Positions 45,152 through 52,853 of a stretch of 64,000 nt of DNA are shown here, in pieces. Each line of letters opens with the position of its first letter. The first letter of the stretch is position 1. A program made the position numbers and the translations under genes. Source of the stretch: Micromonospora ureilytica (lineage in GTDB: Bacteria; Actinomycetota; Actinomycetes; Mycobacteriales; Micromonosporaceae); the NCBI RefSeq assembly GCF_015751765.1, contig NZ_JADOTX010000001.1:1612001-1676000 (forward strand), given 5' to 3'. The notes under the pieces are model-generated. The model worked only from the letters and a program-made list of their open reading frames with translations, had not been told where the DNA came from and searched no databases.

Positions 45152-45377
45152 CGCCCTGCACCATCTGGTCGGCCCGAAGCGTGACCATGGCGATGGTGCG
45201 GCCACCGGCATCGGCAAACTCGACTTCGAACATGGGCGGGGGGCCGTCGAAGACGTCAACGACGCTCCCTACCGCGCCCGCAGACAGTTGTTCACTCGGC
45301 CGGGCCTCATGGACCTCGACCACGTCGTACAGCTCCAACCTGTCGTCCTTCCTCGCGCGGGGACAATTGGTCACCAT
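45138..45377 (-). CDS. DUF4926 protein, possible immunity or accessory factor
   Basis: A 79-residue protein as called from ATG 45377; a TTG at 45338 after AGGAAGG is also possible and would start exactly at the conserved LELYDVVEV. The rest, GAVGSVVDVFDGPPPMFEVEFADAGGRTIAMVTL, matches DUF4926, a small barrel-like family often found beside toxins or effectors. It lies 12 bases below the putative immunity gene and overlaps the frameshifted gene. All belong to the same minus-strand cassette. Confidence 0.7.
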   Translation of the reverse strand: MVTNCPRARKDDRLELYDVVEVHEARPSEQLSAGAVGSVVDVFDGPPPMFEVEFADAGGRTIAMVTLRADQMVQGDGHL

Positions 45378-45389
45378 CGGAAGTGGGTG

Positions 45390-45782
45390 TCAGTGGTATC
45401 CGAGGATCCGTGTAGCTTCCTCGCCGACCAGCCGGAGCTGATCCCCTCGAAGATCGGGCACGCGGTAGTCATTGCCCCGCACTTTCTCCAGGAATTCCAC
45501 GGGCAGGCTCACCTGGTATTCAGCGAGGTAGAAGCGCAGATCGTCGCGCCACAACCACTCGCCATCCGTAAGCACCGACGCGCCCCCGACAAGATGCCGG
45601 CCGCTACCGAGAACATCAATCTCCGCGCCCATCACGTCGATGAGGCCATGCCCATGGCGTAGATAGTCCTCGACCCGAAGTGCGTCGGGGAGCGGCTCCG
45701 CGTTGAGGTGCGAGTGGATGCTCTCCACGTACACCTCGATCTGGTTGGGTCCTAGTTCCCGAAAGAACCCCACAGTCTTCAT
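45390..45782 (-). CDS. Putative immunity protein of the type VII effector
   Basis: A 130-residue soluble protein. It is not a family I can name, but the sequence is well ordered: MKTVGFFRELGPNQIEVYVE at the start, then LIDVMGAEIDVLGSGRHLVGGAS and WLWRDDLRFYLAEYQVSLP. Its ATG overlaps the effector stop codon (ATGA), the usual place for an immunity gene, and its small size fits. The immunity role is inferred from position only. Confidence 0.55.
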   Translation of the reverse strand: MKTVGFFRELGPNQIEVYVESIHSHLNAEPLPDALRVEDYLRHGHGLIDVMGAEIDVLGSGRHLVGGASVLTDGEWLWRDDLRFYLAEYQVSLPVEFLEKVRGNDYRVPDLRGDQLRLVGEEATRILGYH

Positions 45783-47092
45783 TGGTGTCCCCTCGCTCGT
45801 GGTACGAAGACCTCCCAGGAACCGCCGCTCTCGACGAGTGGAGGCTGAGGCTCAGTGGCCCATCGTTGCGTCCCCACCCGAGCCGTTGGCGCGAGCACGT
45901 TGACCCCAAGTTCGTCGGCGACCTGCTGACCGAGTGGTACCGCGTCGAGGTCGGGCTTGACGGTGCCGGCATAGCAGGAGACCAAACGGAGGGGACCGCC
46001 ATCATAGGCGGGACTTTCGCGGACCGCGGCAGCGATCTGGGCCGCGTTCGTGGCGTTTCCGTCCATGTGCGCTCCGTCTGCTGAAACCTTGCCGGAGACA
46101 AAGTATCCCTGGTCGGTGCCGTGCACGATGACGTCATGGTGCCCATCCAGCGGTCGCACCTTGTCAAAGTTCCGCATCGTCAATTCGTCGTAACCGATGC
46201 CCGTCGAGCGATCCGAGTAGTAAACCGGGTCGCCAGCGGAGAGGTAGGAATCGGGGGTCCGTTCGGGCGGTAGCGGCCGTGCCCTCGGGTCGGCCCAGTC
46301 ACGCCGCTGTCCCATCCGGTCGGCAGGCCCGAGCCGGGTGAGTCGCCCCAGCGCCTGCTTGAGTTTGTCGATGAGGTCGCCGAGTCGGCGGATCTCCGGC
46401 ATCAGCCGCCGCAGGCTGGCCAGCAGCCCTCGCAGCAGCCGCGCGATCCGCGCCCCCCACGACGCCACCAAGGTCGTCACCTGCTCCACGACCAGTGGCG
46501 CGGCCAGTCCACCGGTGATGAGGAGTTCGCCCGCGTACACGATGAGGCGGGACACGCAGGTGGCGACGGCGTCGCGGACCAGGAGCCGGACGGCGGCGAC
46601 CAGGCCGGCGGCGCCTTCGGTGATCGCGGCCATGGTGTCGGCGCCCAGGGCGAGGCCGGTGATGGCCTGTTGCTGCTCGTTGGCCCAGGCCCGGTAGGCG
46701 GGGCCGGCACTGCCGCCCCAGCCGGCGACGTCGGTGCGGACGGCGCGGGCCAGTTCGGTGGCGTCGTCGCGGAGCGATCCGGCGACGTTGCGCCAGGTCT
46801 GGGCGTGTGCGGTGATCTGCGCCGGGTCGCCGGCGAGCCAGTCCAGCGCCTCACTGAGCGGCTTGACGTGCTCGATGAGCCAGGCGATGCCGTACTGGAG
46901 CAGGGCGCCGACCGGGTCGGAGACGAAGGCGAGGGCGTCCAGGCTCGCGCTCACGACGCCGAGGCTGCCGTCGATCCAACTGCCGGTCCGGACGCCCTGG
47001 GCGATGATTTCGATGTCCTCGCAGATCCACACGCCCGCCCAGGCGCTGGGCGGCGTGTCCACAGCGGCGGCGACGAGCGGGTGCGACGTCAC
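45779..47092 (-). CDS. Type VII secretion effector: WXG head with caspase-like C-terminal domain
   Basis: A 437-residue protein. Residues about 1-215 are a helical WXG/PPE-like secretion head with a W-G-G turn (GWGGSAG, Trp125) between long helices. Residues 215-270 are a basic helical linker. The C-terminal domain (about 280-437) has VIVHGTDQGYF with His324 and LRLVSCYAGTVKP with Cys373, followed by VADELGVNVLAPTARVG; this is a clan CD-like His/Cys dyad layout. It is coded after EspC- and YbaB-like genes and before a putative immunity gene, with overlapping ends. It may be a secreted polymorphic toxin-like peptidase. Activity is not proven. Confidence 0.65.
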   Translation of the reverse strand: MTSHPLVAAAVDTPPSAWAGVWICEDIEIIAQGVRTGSWIDGSLGVVSASLDALAFVSDPVGALLQYGIAWLIEHVKPLSEALDWLAGDPAQITAHAQTWRNVAGSLRDDATELARAVRTDVAGWGGSAGPAYRAWANEQQQAITGLALGADTMAAITEGAAGLVAAVRLLVRDAVATCVSRLIVYAGELLITGGLAAPLVVEQVTTLVASWGARIARLLRGLLASLRRLMPEIRRLGDLIDKLKQALGRLTRLGPADRMGQRRDWADPRARPLPPERTPDSYLSAGDPVYYSDRSTGIGYDELTMRNFDKVRPLDGHHDVIVHGTDQGYFVSGKVSADGAHMDGNATNAAQIAAAVRESPAYDGGPLRLVSCYAGTVKPDLDAVPLGQQVADELGVNVLAPTARVGTQRWATEPQPPLVESGGSWEVFVPRARGHQ

Positions 47093-47409
47093 CTGTGCCG
47101 CCGCACCCCGTCGAGGAGGTGTTTGGCCTGGGCGTCGGAGCGTCGGTATCGGTCGGCTCCGACCCGCAGCTTGCCGGCGGTGTCCCGTACCGATGCGGCG
47201 GCGGCCCCGATGCCGTCGACCAGGGTTCGTTGCAGGCCGTCGAGCAGCACCGGCATCATCGCGCAGAGCTGCCCGTAGGCGTCGGTGCCCAATCGGACGT
47301 GCTGGCCTGCCTGCTGGGCGGTGTCGAGGCTGCTGGCGCAGCGATCGAGGCGTGCGGCGTGGGCGGTCAGGTCGTCCGGGTCGACCTGGATGCCGTCACC
47401 GGCGGGCAT
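47089..47409 (-). CDS. EspC-like (type VII secretion) small helical protein
   Basis: A 106-residue helical protein of the DUF2580/EspC-like group (ESX secretion-associated, WXG100-related): IQVDPDDLTAHAARLDRCASSLDTAQQAG, then a second helix pair ending DRYRRSDAQAKHLLDG. It is the usual small partner that is exported together with a large WXG effector. Its end overlaps the effector start by four bases and its start overlaps the YbaB-like gene by 14 bases. Confidence 0.75.
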   Translation of the reverse strand: MPAGDGIQVDPDDLTAHAARLDRCASSLDTAQQAGQHVRLGTDAYGQLCAMMPVLLDGLQRTLVDGIGAAAASVRDTAGKLRVGADRYRRSDAQAKHLLDGVRRHR

Positions 47410-47794
47410 CGTTTGAATCCGGGTCGGGGAGGAGCCGGCTGCGGTACGAGTCGATGATGGCCTGGACGCTCGCGTCGTCGCCCAATGACTCCGTGGCTGC
47501 GTCGCTGACCTGTCGGAGCAGGTCGGCGCGCGCGGCAGTTGTGGTCTCCAAGATCTGCCGAGCGGTGTGCGCAGCGGGTTGTTGCCGGATGCGCTCGTCG
47601 AGCCGCAGGTCGATCAGCAGGCCAGTCGAGTCGACTGTGACGTCGACGGTCCGATCGGAGTTGCGGGCGGTGCCGGTCAGATCCCGCATTGTCGCCGACA
47701 GAATCTTGGCTCGTTCCGCCCGCTCGGTGAGCGACGATTCCCACTCGTCGAGCCGGCGCCCCGCCGCATCGAGCGCAGCGTCGTCCGCCCACAT
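47396..47794 (-). CDS. YbaB/EbfC-like protein at the head of the type VII cassette
   Basis: A 132-residue protein. AKILSATMRDLTGTARNSDRTVDVTVDSTGLLIDLRLDERIRQQPA shows the two-strand, three-helix form of the YbaB/EbfC nucleoid-associated family (VDVTVDSTGLLIDLRL core). In actinobacterial type VII cassettes such proteins often stand first in the operon. It overlaps the EspC-like gene. It could bind DNA or act as a chaperone; only the fold is visible. Confidence 0.75.
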   Translation of the reverse strand: MWADDAALDAAGRRLDEWESSLTERAERAKILSATMRDLTGTARNSDRTVDVTVDSTGLLIDLRLDERIRQQPAAHTARQILETTTAARADLLRQVSDAATESLGDDASVQAIIDSYRSRLLPDPDSNDARR

Positions 47795-47944
47795 GTCAAC
47801 CCTCCCCAGGGGACGCTGCCGGCGGCAACCGGCGACATCACCGGCACGCTACCAACCGGTGGCGCTGCGTGCATGCCCGCAGTGTGAATGCCAAGAACGT
47901 TGCATTAGGCGGAGCGGGCGGTTCGTCAACCCGCGCCGCCATGC

Positions 47945-48017
47945 CGATCACGAAGTTGTGGTGGGCAACAAATCGCCCGTTATGCTGCCAAACCCCGGCA
48001 CCACAACTCCATGATCG
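47945..48017. repeat. Inverted-repeat element 1
   Basis: Arms CGATCACGAAGTTGTGGTG (47945-47963) and CACCACAACTCCATGATCG (47999-48017) are inverted with two mismatches in 19 positions, around a 35-base loop that contains CAACAAATCGCCCG. It lies in the 346-base gap before the TAXI gene. From memory, very similar palindromes are scattered in Micromonospora intergenic regions. I would class it as a REP- or MITE-like element. Confidence 0.65.
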
Positions 48018-48031
48018 ACCGAGTCAGGCCG

Positions 48032-48101
48032 CGATCTTGCACTTTCTGTCGCGACTAATGACGCATAGACCCACATATCGACGACCGAAACTGCAAGATC
48101 G
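48032..48101. repeat. Inverted-repeat element 2
   Basis: CGATCTTGCACTTTCTGTCG (48032-48051) and CGACCGAAACTGCAAGATCG (48082-48101) are inverted at 18 of 20 positions with a 30-base loop. It follows element 1 directly, and the two together fill most of the gap before the TAXI gene. It too looks like a dispersed genomic repeat. Confidence 0.65.
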
Positions 48102-48140
48102 ACGCGGTGGGAGGGAGGCCGCCGTCCGTATCATTCCGGC

Positions 48141-49085
48141 ATGACGCGGTTCAGTCGGCGCGCGGTGTTGCTGGCTGGCAGCGGGCTGCTCGTCGGATGT
48201 TCACGGCAGCCTGAGGCGGACCCGGTTCACCTGCGGCTGGCTACCGGGCCGGCGGGGGCCGTCTACCGGAGGATCGGCGGGGCGTTGGCCGAGCACATCT
48301 CCGAGCAGGTGCCGGGCGCCACTGTGACGACAGTGCCGAGCGGGGCGTCTACCGACAACATCCGGATGCTGCGGGCCGGCGAGGTGCATCTGGGGCTGAC
48401 CAGCCTGGACGCGCTGATCACCAGCGATGGCAGCGCGCCCGGGGGGCTGTCGGCGATCTGCCGGCTCTACGACAGTCACCTGCACCTCGTGGTCATGGCC
48501 GGTTCGGCGATCGGCGCGTTCCGGGATCTTGAGGGCAAGCGGGTGTCTCTCGGTGCGCACGACTCCGGCACGGAGTTCACGTCGTTGCGGGTCCTGAAGC
48601 TCGGCCCGCTCAAAGCTGACGGCCGGAATCTCAGCCAGGCCGAGTCGGCGGGGGCGCTGCGTGACGGCACGATCGAGGCGATGTTCTCGTTGACCGGCGT
48701 CCCCACGCCCGCCATCACCGAGTTGGCGCAGCGGCATCCCATCCGGTTGATCCCGTTGGACGCGCAGGCGGACGGGCTCTTCACGGCGTACCCGGGTCCC
48801 TACGCCCCGGCCATGATCCACGCGGCTGCCTACGCCGGCGTCCCGGCGACCCGCACCGTCGCCGTACCGAACGTGTTGCTCGCTCGCGACGACCTGCCCG
48901 ACGACCTGGTCTACGCCATCACCGACACGGTCTTCCGACACACCGGGGCGATCACCTCCGCCGGCCGTGACGGCGCCGAGGCCCTGCCGGAGGCGTGGCA
49001 GATCAACGTGCGTACCGGGATCTCCACCGCGTCGGTCCCGCTCCACCCGGGCGCGGCGGCCTGGTTCCGCGACCGCAAGCGCTGA
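48141..49085 (+). CDS. TAXI-family solute-binding lipoprotein
   Basis: A 314-residue binding protein. The N-terminus has RRAVLLAGSGLLVGC with a Cys lipobox. The mature part matches TAXI/TRAP-type binding proteins: LRLATGPAGAVYRRIGGALAEHI, then TVTTVPSGASTDNIRMLRAGEVHLGLTSLDAL, read in parts such as GASTDNIRMLRAGE. It binds a carboxylic or amino acid-like solute for uptake. No TRAP membrane partner is next to it. The adjacent two-component and tctCBA genes run in the opposite direction, so it may be a sensor-type binding protein for that system. Confidence 0.85.
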   Translation: MTRFSRRAVLLAGSGLLVGCSRQPEADPVHLRLATGPAGAVYRRIGGALAEHISEQVPGATVTTVPSGASTDNIRMLRAGEVHLGLTSLDALITSDGSAPGGLSAICRLYDSHLHLVVMAGSAIGAFRDLEGKRVSLGAHDSGTEFTSLRVLKLGPLKADGRNLSQAESAGALRDGTIEAMFSLTGVPTPAITELAQRHPIRLIPLDAQADGLFTAYPGPYAPAMIHAAAYAGVPATRTVAVPNVLLARDDLPDDLVYAITDTVFRHTGAITSAGRDGAEALPEAWQINVRTGISTASVPLHPGAAAWFRDRKR

Positions 49086-49097
49086 CCCCGGCGCTTG

Positions 49098-50513
49098 TCA
49101 CACCGGCGCCGACGCGGGAGCCACCGGCAACACCACCACCGCGGCGAGCCCGTGCCCGGAGCAGTCCGGGCGCGGCATGCCCTCCTCCAGTCGTAGCTCA
49201 CCCCCGGCCGACCCGACCAGGTCGGCGCAGATCGCCAGCCCCAGGCCAGTCCCGGGTACGTTCTGGTGCCGGGGCGACCGCCAGAACCGTTGCAACGCCT
49301 GGGCCCGCTCGGACACGTCGATGCCCTGGCCGTCGTCGCGGACGGCAACCGCGACCACGGCTCCGACGCCCGCACCGGCGGTCACCTCCACGGCGTGCGC
49401 GTCGGACAGCCGCAACGCGTTGCTGATCAGCTCGTCCAGGATGCTGCCCAGGCCGCCCGGAGGCTCCAGCAACCGCAACCCCGGGGGTACGTCGACAGTC
49501 AGGGTCTGCCCGGCCGTGGCCGTCAGGGCCCGCCACCGGTCCACCCGGGTCGCCAGCACCTCGTCGAGGTCCACCGGCGACGCCGTCCGCAGGCTCTCCA
49601 TCCGTGCACTGGCCTGGAGCGAGTTCAGCATCCGCTGCATCGCCTTCAGTTCGTCGACGGCGACGTCGTACACCTGTTGCCCGTCGCCCTCGGGCCGCAG
49701 GTGTGGTGCGAGGCTCTCGACCGCGAGCCTCAGGCTGGTCAACGGGTTGCGTAGCTGGTGTGACGCGTCGGAGACGAACGCGCGCTGTCGCTGCGCGGCG
49801 TTCTCGACGGCGTCCATCATGCTGTTGAACGACTGCGCCAGCCGCCGCAACTCGATAGGGCCGGCCTCGGCGTCGGCACGGATGGTCAGGTCACCCGCAG
49901 AGATCCGCGAGGTCGCCGCGTCCAGTTTCCGCACCGGCCGCAGCACCCACGCCGACACCGGCCAGGCGACGGCCGTCAGCGCCAGCAACGGCAGCAGCCC
50001 GAGCCCGGCCAGCCGGGCCCAGCGTACGAGGATGAGCTCCCGCGTCCGGGACAGGTCGGAGATCGTCACGACAGCGCCGACGACCTCGCTGTCCCGGCCG
50101 ACCGGCTCCGCCACGACGAGTGCCGAGTCGTCCCACGGCGCCCACTCCCAGGACGGTTCGGACCGCGCGCCGGCAAGCGCTGCGGTCACGATCCGGGGCA
50201 ACGCCGCCTCGGCGCGCGCCGCCTTCTGGTACGCGTCGGCCGGCCCGAGCAGCACCGCCCCCGACGTGTCGATCAGCGCGACCGGGATGCCGTAGAGGTC
50301 GTGGTACCGCGTCAGCTCCTGCTGTAACGCCTCGGTGCGGCCGGTCGACAGGGCGGTCTCGGCCAGCGAGGCGAACCGACCGACGTCGTTGAGACGGTTG
50401 ACGTACGTCTCCTGCATCTCGCGTTCGGCCACTGTGACGCTGAGCGGCACCCCGAGCGCCGCGACGAGCAGCACCGCGAGGGGGACCAGGACGACGAGCA
50501 GCCGGCGGTGCAC
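49098..50513 (-). CDS. Sensor histidine kinase
   Basis: A 471-residue membrane kinase with a GTG start. Residues 1-30 and about 170-190 are the two membrane helices, with an extracytoplasmic sensor domain between. A HAMP-like linker follows (LRPVRKLDAATSRISAGDLTIRA). The HisKA phosphoacceptor motif is FVSDASHQLRNPLTSLRLAVE, and the ATPase has N and G boxes (ELISNALRLSDAH, DDGQGIDV, GTGLGLAIC). It is six bases downstream of the response regulator gene. Position suggests it senses a substrate of the tctCBA transporter, as TctE does in other bacteria. Confidence 0.9.
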   Translation of the reverse strand: MHRRLLVVLVPLAVLLVAALGVPLSVTVAEREMQETYVNRLNDVGRFASLAETALSTGRTEALQQELTRYHDLYGIPVALIDTSGAVLLGPADAYQKAARAEAALPRIVTAALAGARSEPSWEWAPWDDSALVVAEPVGRDSEVVGAVVTISDLSRTRELILVRWARLAGLGLLPLLALTAVAWPVSAWVLRPVRKLDAATSRISAGDLTIRADAEAGPIELRRLAQSFNSMMDAVENAAQRQRAFVSDASHQLRNPLTSLRLAVESLAPHLRPEGDGQQVYDVAVDELKAMQRMLNSLQASARMESLRTASPVDLDEVLATRVDRWRALTATAGQTLTVDVPPGLRLLEPPGGLGSILDELISNALRLSDAHAVEVTAGAGVGAVVAVAVRDDGQGIDVSERAQALQRFWRSPRHQNVPGTGLGLAICADLVGSAGGELRLEEGMPRPDCSGHGLAAVVVLPVAPASAPV

Positions 50514-50519
50514 GGCGAG

Positions 50520-51203
50520 TCAGCCGATCAGCTCCGGCTGGTCGGCCAGCAGCCGATAGCCGACGCCGTGGATCGTCCGGATGACCACGTCCGGCCGCAG
50601 CTTGTGCCGTAGCGCGGCGATGTGGGTGTCCAGGGTACGGCTCGACGACTCCCAGGTCGCGCCCCAGATCTGGTCGAGGATGACGTCGCGGCTGACCACG
50701 TTGGGTGCCCGCCGGGCCAGCAGCAGGAGCAGCTCGAACTCCTTGCGGGTCAACGGCACGAGCGTGCCGTCGACGCTGACCTCGCGGGTGCCGACGCCGA
50801 TCCGCATCGGGCCGAGGACGAGCGGTTCGTCGGTCTGACCGAGAGCGCGAGCGGCGCGGGTGCGCCGCAGGACGGCGTCGATCCGGGCGAGCAACTCCGG
50901 GATGCCGAACGGTTTGACGATGTAGTCGTCGGCGCCCGCACGCAGGCCACGGACCCGCTCGTGCTCCTCGGATCGCGCGGTCACCGCGATGACGGCGGTC
51001 TGCGGGCGGTCACGCAGCTTGCGGATCACGTCGAGCCCGTCGCCGTCGGGAAGACCCAGGTCGACGAGGACCACGTCGGACGGCGCGGCACGCACGGCCT
51101 CCGCGGCGGTGGAGACGCGGTGGACCTCGAAGCCCGCCTGGGTCAGGACGGTCACCAGACCCCTCGCCACGCGGTCGTCATCCTCGATGACGGTTATCCG
51201 CAT
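50520..51203 (-). CDS. OmpR-family response regulator
   Basis: A 227-residue protein from the ATG at 51203. The receiver domain has the acidic pair in VIEDDDR, the phosphoacceptor Asp in VVLVDLGLPDGD and Lys in YIVKPFG. The C-terminal winged helix is LTRKEFELLLLLARRAPNVVSRDVILDQIWG, read in parts as LTRKEFELLLLLA, and IRTIHGVGYRL. It is divergent from tctC and cotranscribed with the kinase gene. By analogy to TctD it should switch on tctCBA. Confidence 0.93.
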   Translation of the reverse strand: MRITVIEDDDRVARGLVTVLTQAGFEVHRVSTAAEAVRAAPSDVVLVDLGLPDGDGLDVIRKLRDRPQTAVIAVTARSEEHERVRGLRAGADDYIVKPFGIPELLARIDAVLRRTRAARALGQTDEPLVLGPMRIGVGTREVSVDGTLVPLTRKEFELLLLLARRAPNVVSRDVILDQIWGATWESSSRTLDTHIAALRHKLRPDVVIRTIHGVGYRLLADQPELIG

Positions 51204-51347
51204 ACCAGCGGATTCTACGGCCCAGGTCGGCGCTCGTGCCGGCCCTGCTTCTTGGGATTTTTCTGACACCACCCGTGCCCCGACCAGCCCAGACTGGGTC
51301 CACCGACGCACCGAGGAATGTCCATGCGCTGATGGGGAGGCCGTCCT

Positions 51348-52370
51348 ATGCGAACGACCAGCAGGTACCGGGCCACCGTGCGGATGATCGCCGCGATCGG
51401 TGTCGTCTCGCTCGCCGCCGCCTGTTCCGGTAACGGCGGTGCCGCCGGCGGAGGGGACGCCGCGAACTACCCGGACGAGAACATCACGATCGTCGTGCCG
51501 TTCAGCGCGGGTGGCCCGACGGACACTGTCACCCGGATGATCGCCGGGCCGATGGCCGCGAAGCTCGGCGGCAAGATCGTCGTCCAGAACGTCGAGGGCG
51601 CCGGCGGCACGGTCGGCGCCGGCGACGTCGCGCGGGCCAAACCGGACGGCTACACGGTGCTCATGCACCACATCGGCATGTCGACGGCGCCCGCCCTGTA
51701 CAAGAGCCTGGGCTACAAGCCCCTGGAGGACTTCGAGACGGTCGGGCTCGTCACCGAGGTGCCGATGACGATCGTCGCCCGCAAGGACTTCGCGCCCGCG
51801 ACACTCCAGGACCTGGTGACCCACGTGAAGGCGAACGCCAACAAGGTCACACTGGCCAACGCCGGTATCGGCGCCGCGTCGCACCTGTGCGGTCTGCTGT
51901 TCCAGAGCACCACCGGTGTGAAGCTCCAGGAGGTCCCGTACCAGGGCACCGGTCCCGCGCTGACCGACCTCGTCGGCGGCCAGGTCGACTTCATGTGCGA
52001 CCAGACCACAAACACCAGCGGTCAGATCGCCGCGGGGAAGGTGAAGGCGTACGCGGTCACCACGCCCGAGCGGGTGAAGAGCCTTCCCGACCTGCCCACC
52101 ACCACCGAGGCGGGGCTGCCGCAGCTGACGGTCAGCGTGTGGCACGGTCTCTACGTTCCGGCCGACACTCCGCAGGAGATCGTCCAGAAGCTGTCCGAGG
52201 CGCTGAAGGTCGCACTGGCCGACCAGGGGGTCATCGACCAGATGGCCAAGCTGGGCACCGCGCCGGTCCCGGCCCAGGACGCGACCCCGGACGCGCACCG
52301 GGCGAAGCTCGACGAGCAACTCGGCACCTGGGCGAAGATCATCGCCGACTCCGGGGTCAAGGTCTCCTGA
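51348..52370 (+). CDS. tctC: Tricarboxylate transporter substrate-binding lipoprotein (TctC)
   Basis: A 340-residue Bug/TctC-type binding protein. The lipobox is SLAAAC. The mature part begins YPDENITIVVPFSAGGPTDTVTRMI, the hallmark Bug motif, then VVQNVEGAGGTVGAGDVARAKPDGYT and GGQVDFMCD. GGAGG precedes the ATG at 51348. It presents tri- or dicarboxylates to TctAB. It is divergent from the two-component genes and followed at one base by tctB. Confidence 0.9.
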   Translation: MRTTSRYRATVRMIAAIGVVSLAAACSGNGGAAGGGDAANYPDENITIVVPFSAGGPTDTVTRMIAGPMAAKLGGKIVVQNVEGAGGTVGAGDVARAKPDGYTVLMHHIGMSTAPALYKSLGYKPLEDFETVGLVTEVPMTIVARKDFAPATLQDLVTHVKANANKVTLANAGIGAASHLCGLLFQSTTGVKLQEVPYQGTGPALTDLVGGQVDFMCDQTTNTSGQIAAGKVKAYAVTTPERVKSLPDLPTTTEAGLPQLTVSVWHGLYVPADTPQEIVQKLSEALKVALADQGVIDQMAKLGTAPVPAQDATPDAHRAKLDEQLGTWAKIIADSGVKVS

Positions 52371-52371
52371 G

Positions 52372-52833
52372 GTGGAGCGCCGTCGGTCGTTCCCGGACGT
52401 TCTCGCCGGGGGAATCTTCGTCCTGATCGGTGGCGCATTCGTGGTGGGGGCGCTCGGCTATGAGCTGGGCACCCCGACCCGGATGGGCCCCGGCGCGTTT
52501 CCGTTGCTGGTCGGCGCGGCCGTGGCCGCCCTGGGCCTGGCGATCGTCGGCAAGGGACTCGTCGCCGGTGAGGTGATCTCGTTCGGACCGGTCCCGTGGC
52601 GCGCGGTCGCCGTCATCGTGGTCGCCGTCCTGTTCTTCGGGTTCACCATCCGGCGCCTCGGGTTCGTACCGACGACGGCGGTGACCGCACTGCTCACCAC
52701 GCTGGCCAGCGCCCGCGTACGGCTGCTCACGGCAGTGGCTGTGGCCGCCGGGCTGACAGTGGCCAGCACCCTCATCTTCGTCGTCGGACTTCAGCTACGG
52801 ATCCCGCTGTGGGGCCCCTGGCTGGGTTTCTGA
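52372..52833 (+). CDS. tctB: Tricarboxylate transporter small membrane subunit (TctB)
   Basis: A 153-residue protein with four membrane helices and a GTG start. FPDVLAGGIFVLIGGAFVVGALGYELGTPTRMGPGAFPLLVGA is the TctB signature (MGPGxFP), seen here in parts such as MGPGAFPLLVG. It is between tctC and tctA, completing the three-part transporter. Confidence 0.85.
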   Translation: MERRRSFPDVLAGGIFVLIGGAFVVGALGYELGTPTRMGPGAFPLLVGAAVAALGLAIVGKGLVAGEVISFGPVPWRAVAVIVVAVLFFGFTIRRLGFVPTTAVTALLTTLASARVRLLTAVAVAAGLTVASTLIFVVGLQLRIPLWGPWLGF

Positions 52834-52853
52834 CGAGGGACCCGGATTGAGCC

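Noticed and set aside
51204..52319. Minus-strand frame running from within tctC into the response regulator
   Set aside because: The OmpR-type domain begins at ATG 51203; the extension upstream is low-complexity antisense of tctC.
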